Assembly: GCA_013360825.1 (NCBI GenBank)
Contig: JABWAY010000252.1
Location: 1-6,035 of the forward strand
Direction: 5' to 3'
Length of the DNA: 6,035 bases
Source of the DNA: Candidatus Brocadiia bacterium
GTDB lineage: Bacteria > Planctomycetota > MHYJ01 > WSZJ01
The translations under genes and the position numbers were made by a program. Shown one piece after another: positions 5,936 to 6,035 of this stretch; position 1 is the first letter of the stretch, and every line of letters starts with the position of its first letter. The notes beneath the pieces were generated by a model. It was not told the origin of the DNA. It did not search any database and saw only the letters and a list, made by a program, of their open reading frames with translations.

Positions 5936-6035
5936 CGCGCGCCGAGGGGGATGTCGGGCACACTGGGGGCCCTGATGTCCTCGCCGCCGACACCGCCGAC
6001 ACCGCCGACCCCGCCGACCGCTCCGCCCGCTCGGC
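5936..6035. other. Non-coding tail with no recognisable gene
   Basis: All three plus frames after the stop at 5935 lack a start with a ribosome binding site. On the minus strand the open frame through 5583-6002 looks like a shadow of the beta-sandwich gene. Apart from a 9-bp tandem repeat near the right edge I see nothing here. A gene reaching in from beyond the window cannot be excluded. Confidence 0.5.
5984..6019. repeat. Four tandem copies of a 9-bp unit (CCGCCGACA/C)
   Basis: Two copies of CCGCCGACA (5984-6001) are followed by two of CCGCCGACC (6002-6019). The unit is a multiple of three, so if translated it would give a three-residue repeat such as Pro-Pro-Thr or Ala-Asp-Thr on the plus strand. 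It may be the edge of a longer array or of a low-complexity coding region beyond the window. Confidence 0.7.

Noticed and set aside
1..6035. CRISPR array, tRNA, rRNA, insertion sequence or prophage signals
   Set aside because: No spaced direct repeats, cloverleaf with CCA end, conserved rRNA segments, transposase motifs or terminal inverted repeats were found on reading both strands.

Overview
The window is very GC-rich, with strong G/C preference at third codon positions. No rRNA, tRNA, CRISPR array, transposase or integrase is visible, so it reads as ordinary chromosome. A signal peptide on the protease, an Fe-S U32 enzyme and a quinone-pathway UbiA prenyltransferase suggest a Gram-negative-type, quinone-using bacterium. 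The protein styles (HEAT repeats fused to a secreted S41 protease, a jelly-roll-like secreted domain ending near VPE) would fit Planctomycetota or a relative. That placement is inference and weak.

Layout, left to right. (1) Positions 1-1605, minus strand: most of a U32 family protein of the RlhA/YdcP type, cut by the left edge of the window. It probably starts at GTG. (2) Positions 1606-1763: a divergent intergenic stretch with an AT-rich patch and a good rightward promoter candidate. (3) Positions 1764-1979, plus strand: a 71-residue protein I do not recognise. (4) Positions 1993-2859, minus strand: a UbiA-family prenyltransferase, probably in menaquinone or ubiquinone synthesis, convergent with the small gene. 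(5) Positions 2860-3029: a second divergent intergenic stretch with two perfect inverted repeats and a rightward promoter candidate. (6) Positions 3030-5165, plus strand: an exported 711-residue protein with a signal peptide, HEAT-like repeats, a PDZ domain and an S41 Ser-Lys protease domain. A strong intrinsic terminator follows. (7) Positions 5222-5935, plus strand: an open frame with a convincing C-terminal beta-rich secreted-type domain but an unconvincing N-terminus. (8) Positions 5936-6035: no gene; a short 9-bp tandem repeat lies at the edge.

The genes do not form an operon. Each neighbouring pair is divergent or convergent, or is separated by a terminator. They cover RNA or cofactor modification (U32), quinone synthesis (UbiA) and envelope proteolysis (S41), with no sign that they act together. 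I see no convincing new multi-gene system. The items most worth a second look are the HEAT-S41 fusion, the paired inverted repeats upstream of it, the unexplained small protein, and the apparently damaged or mis-started 3'-most gene.
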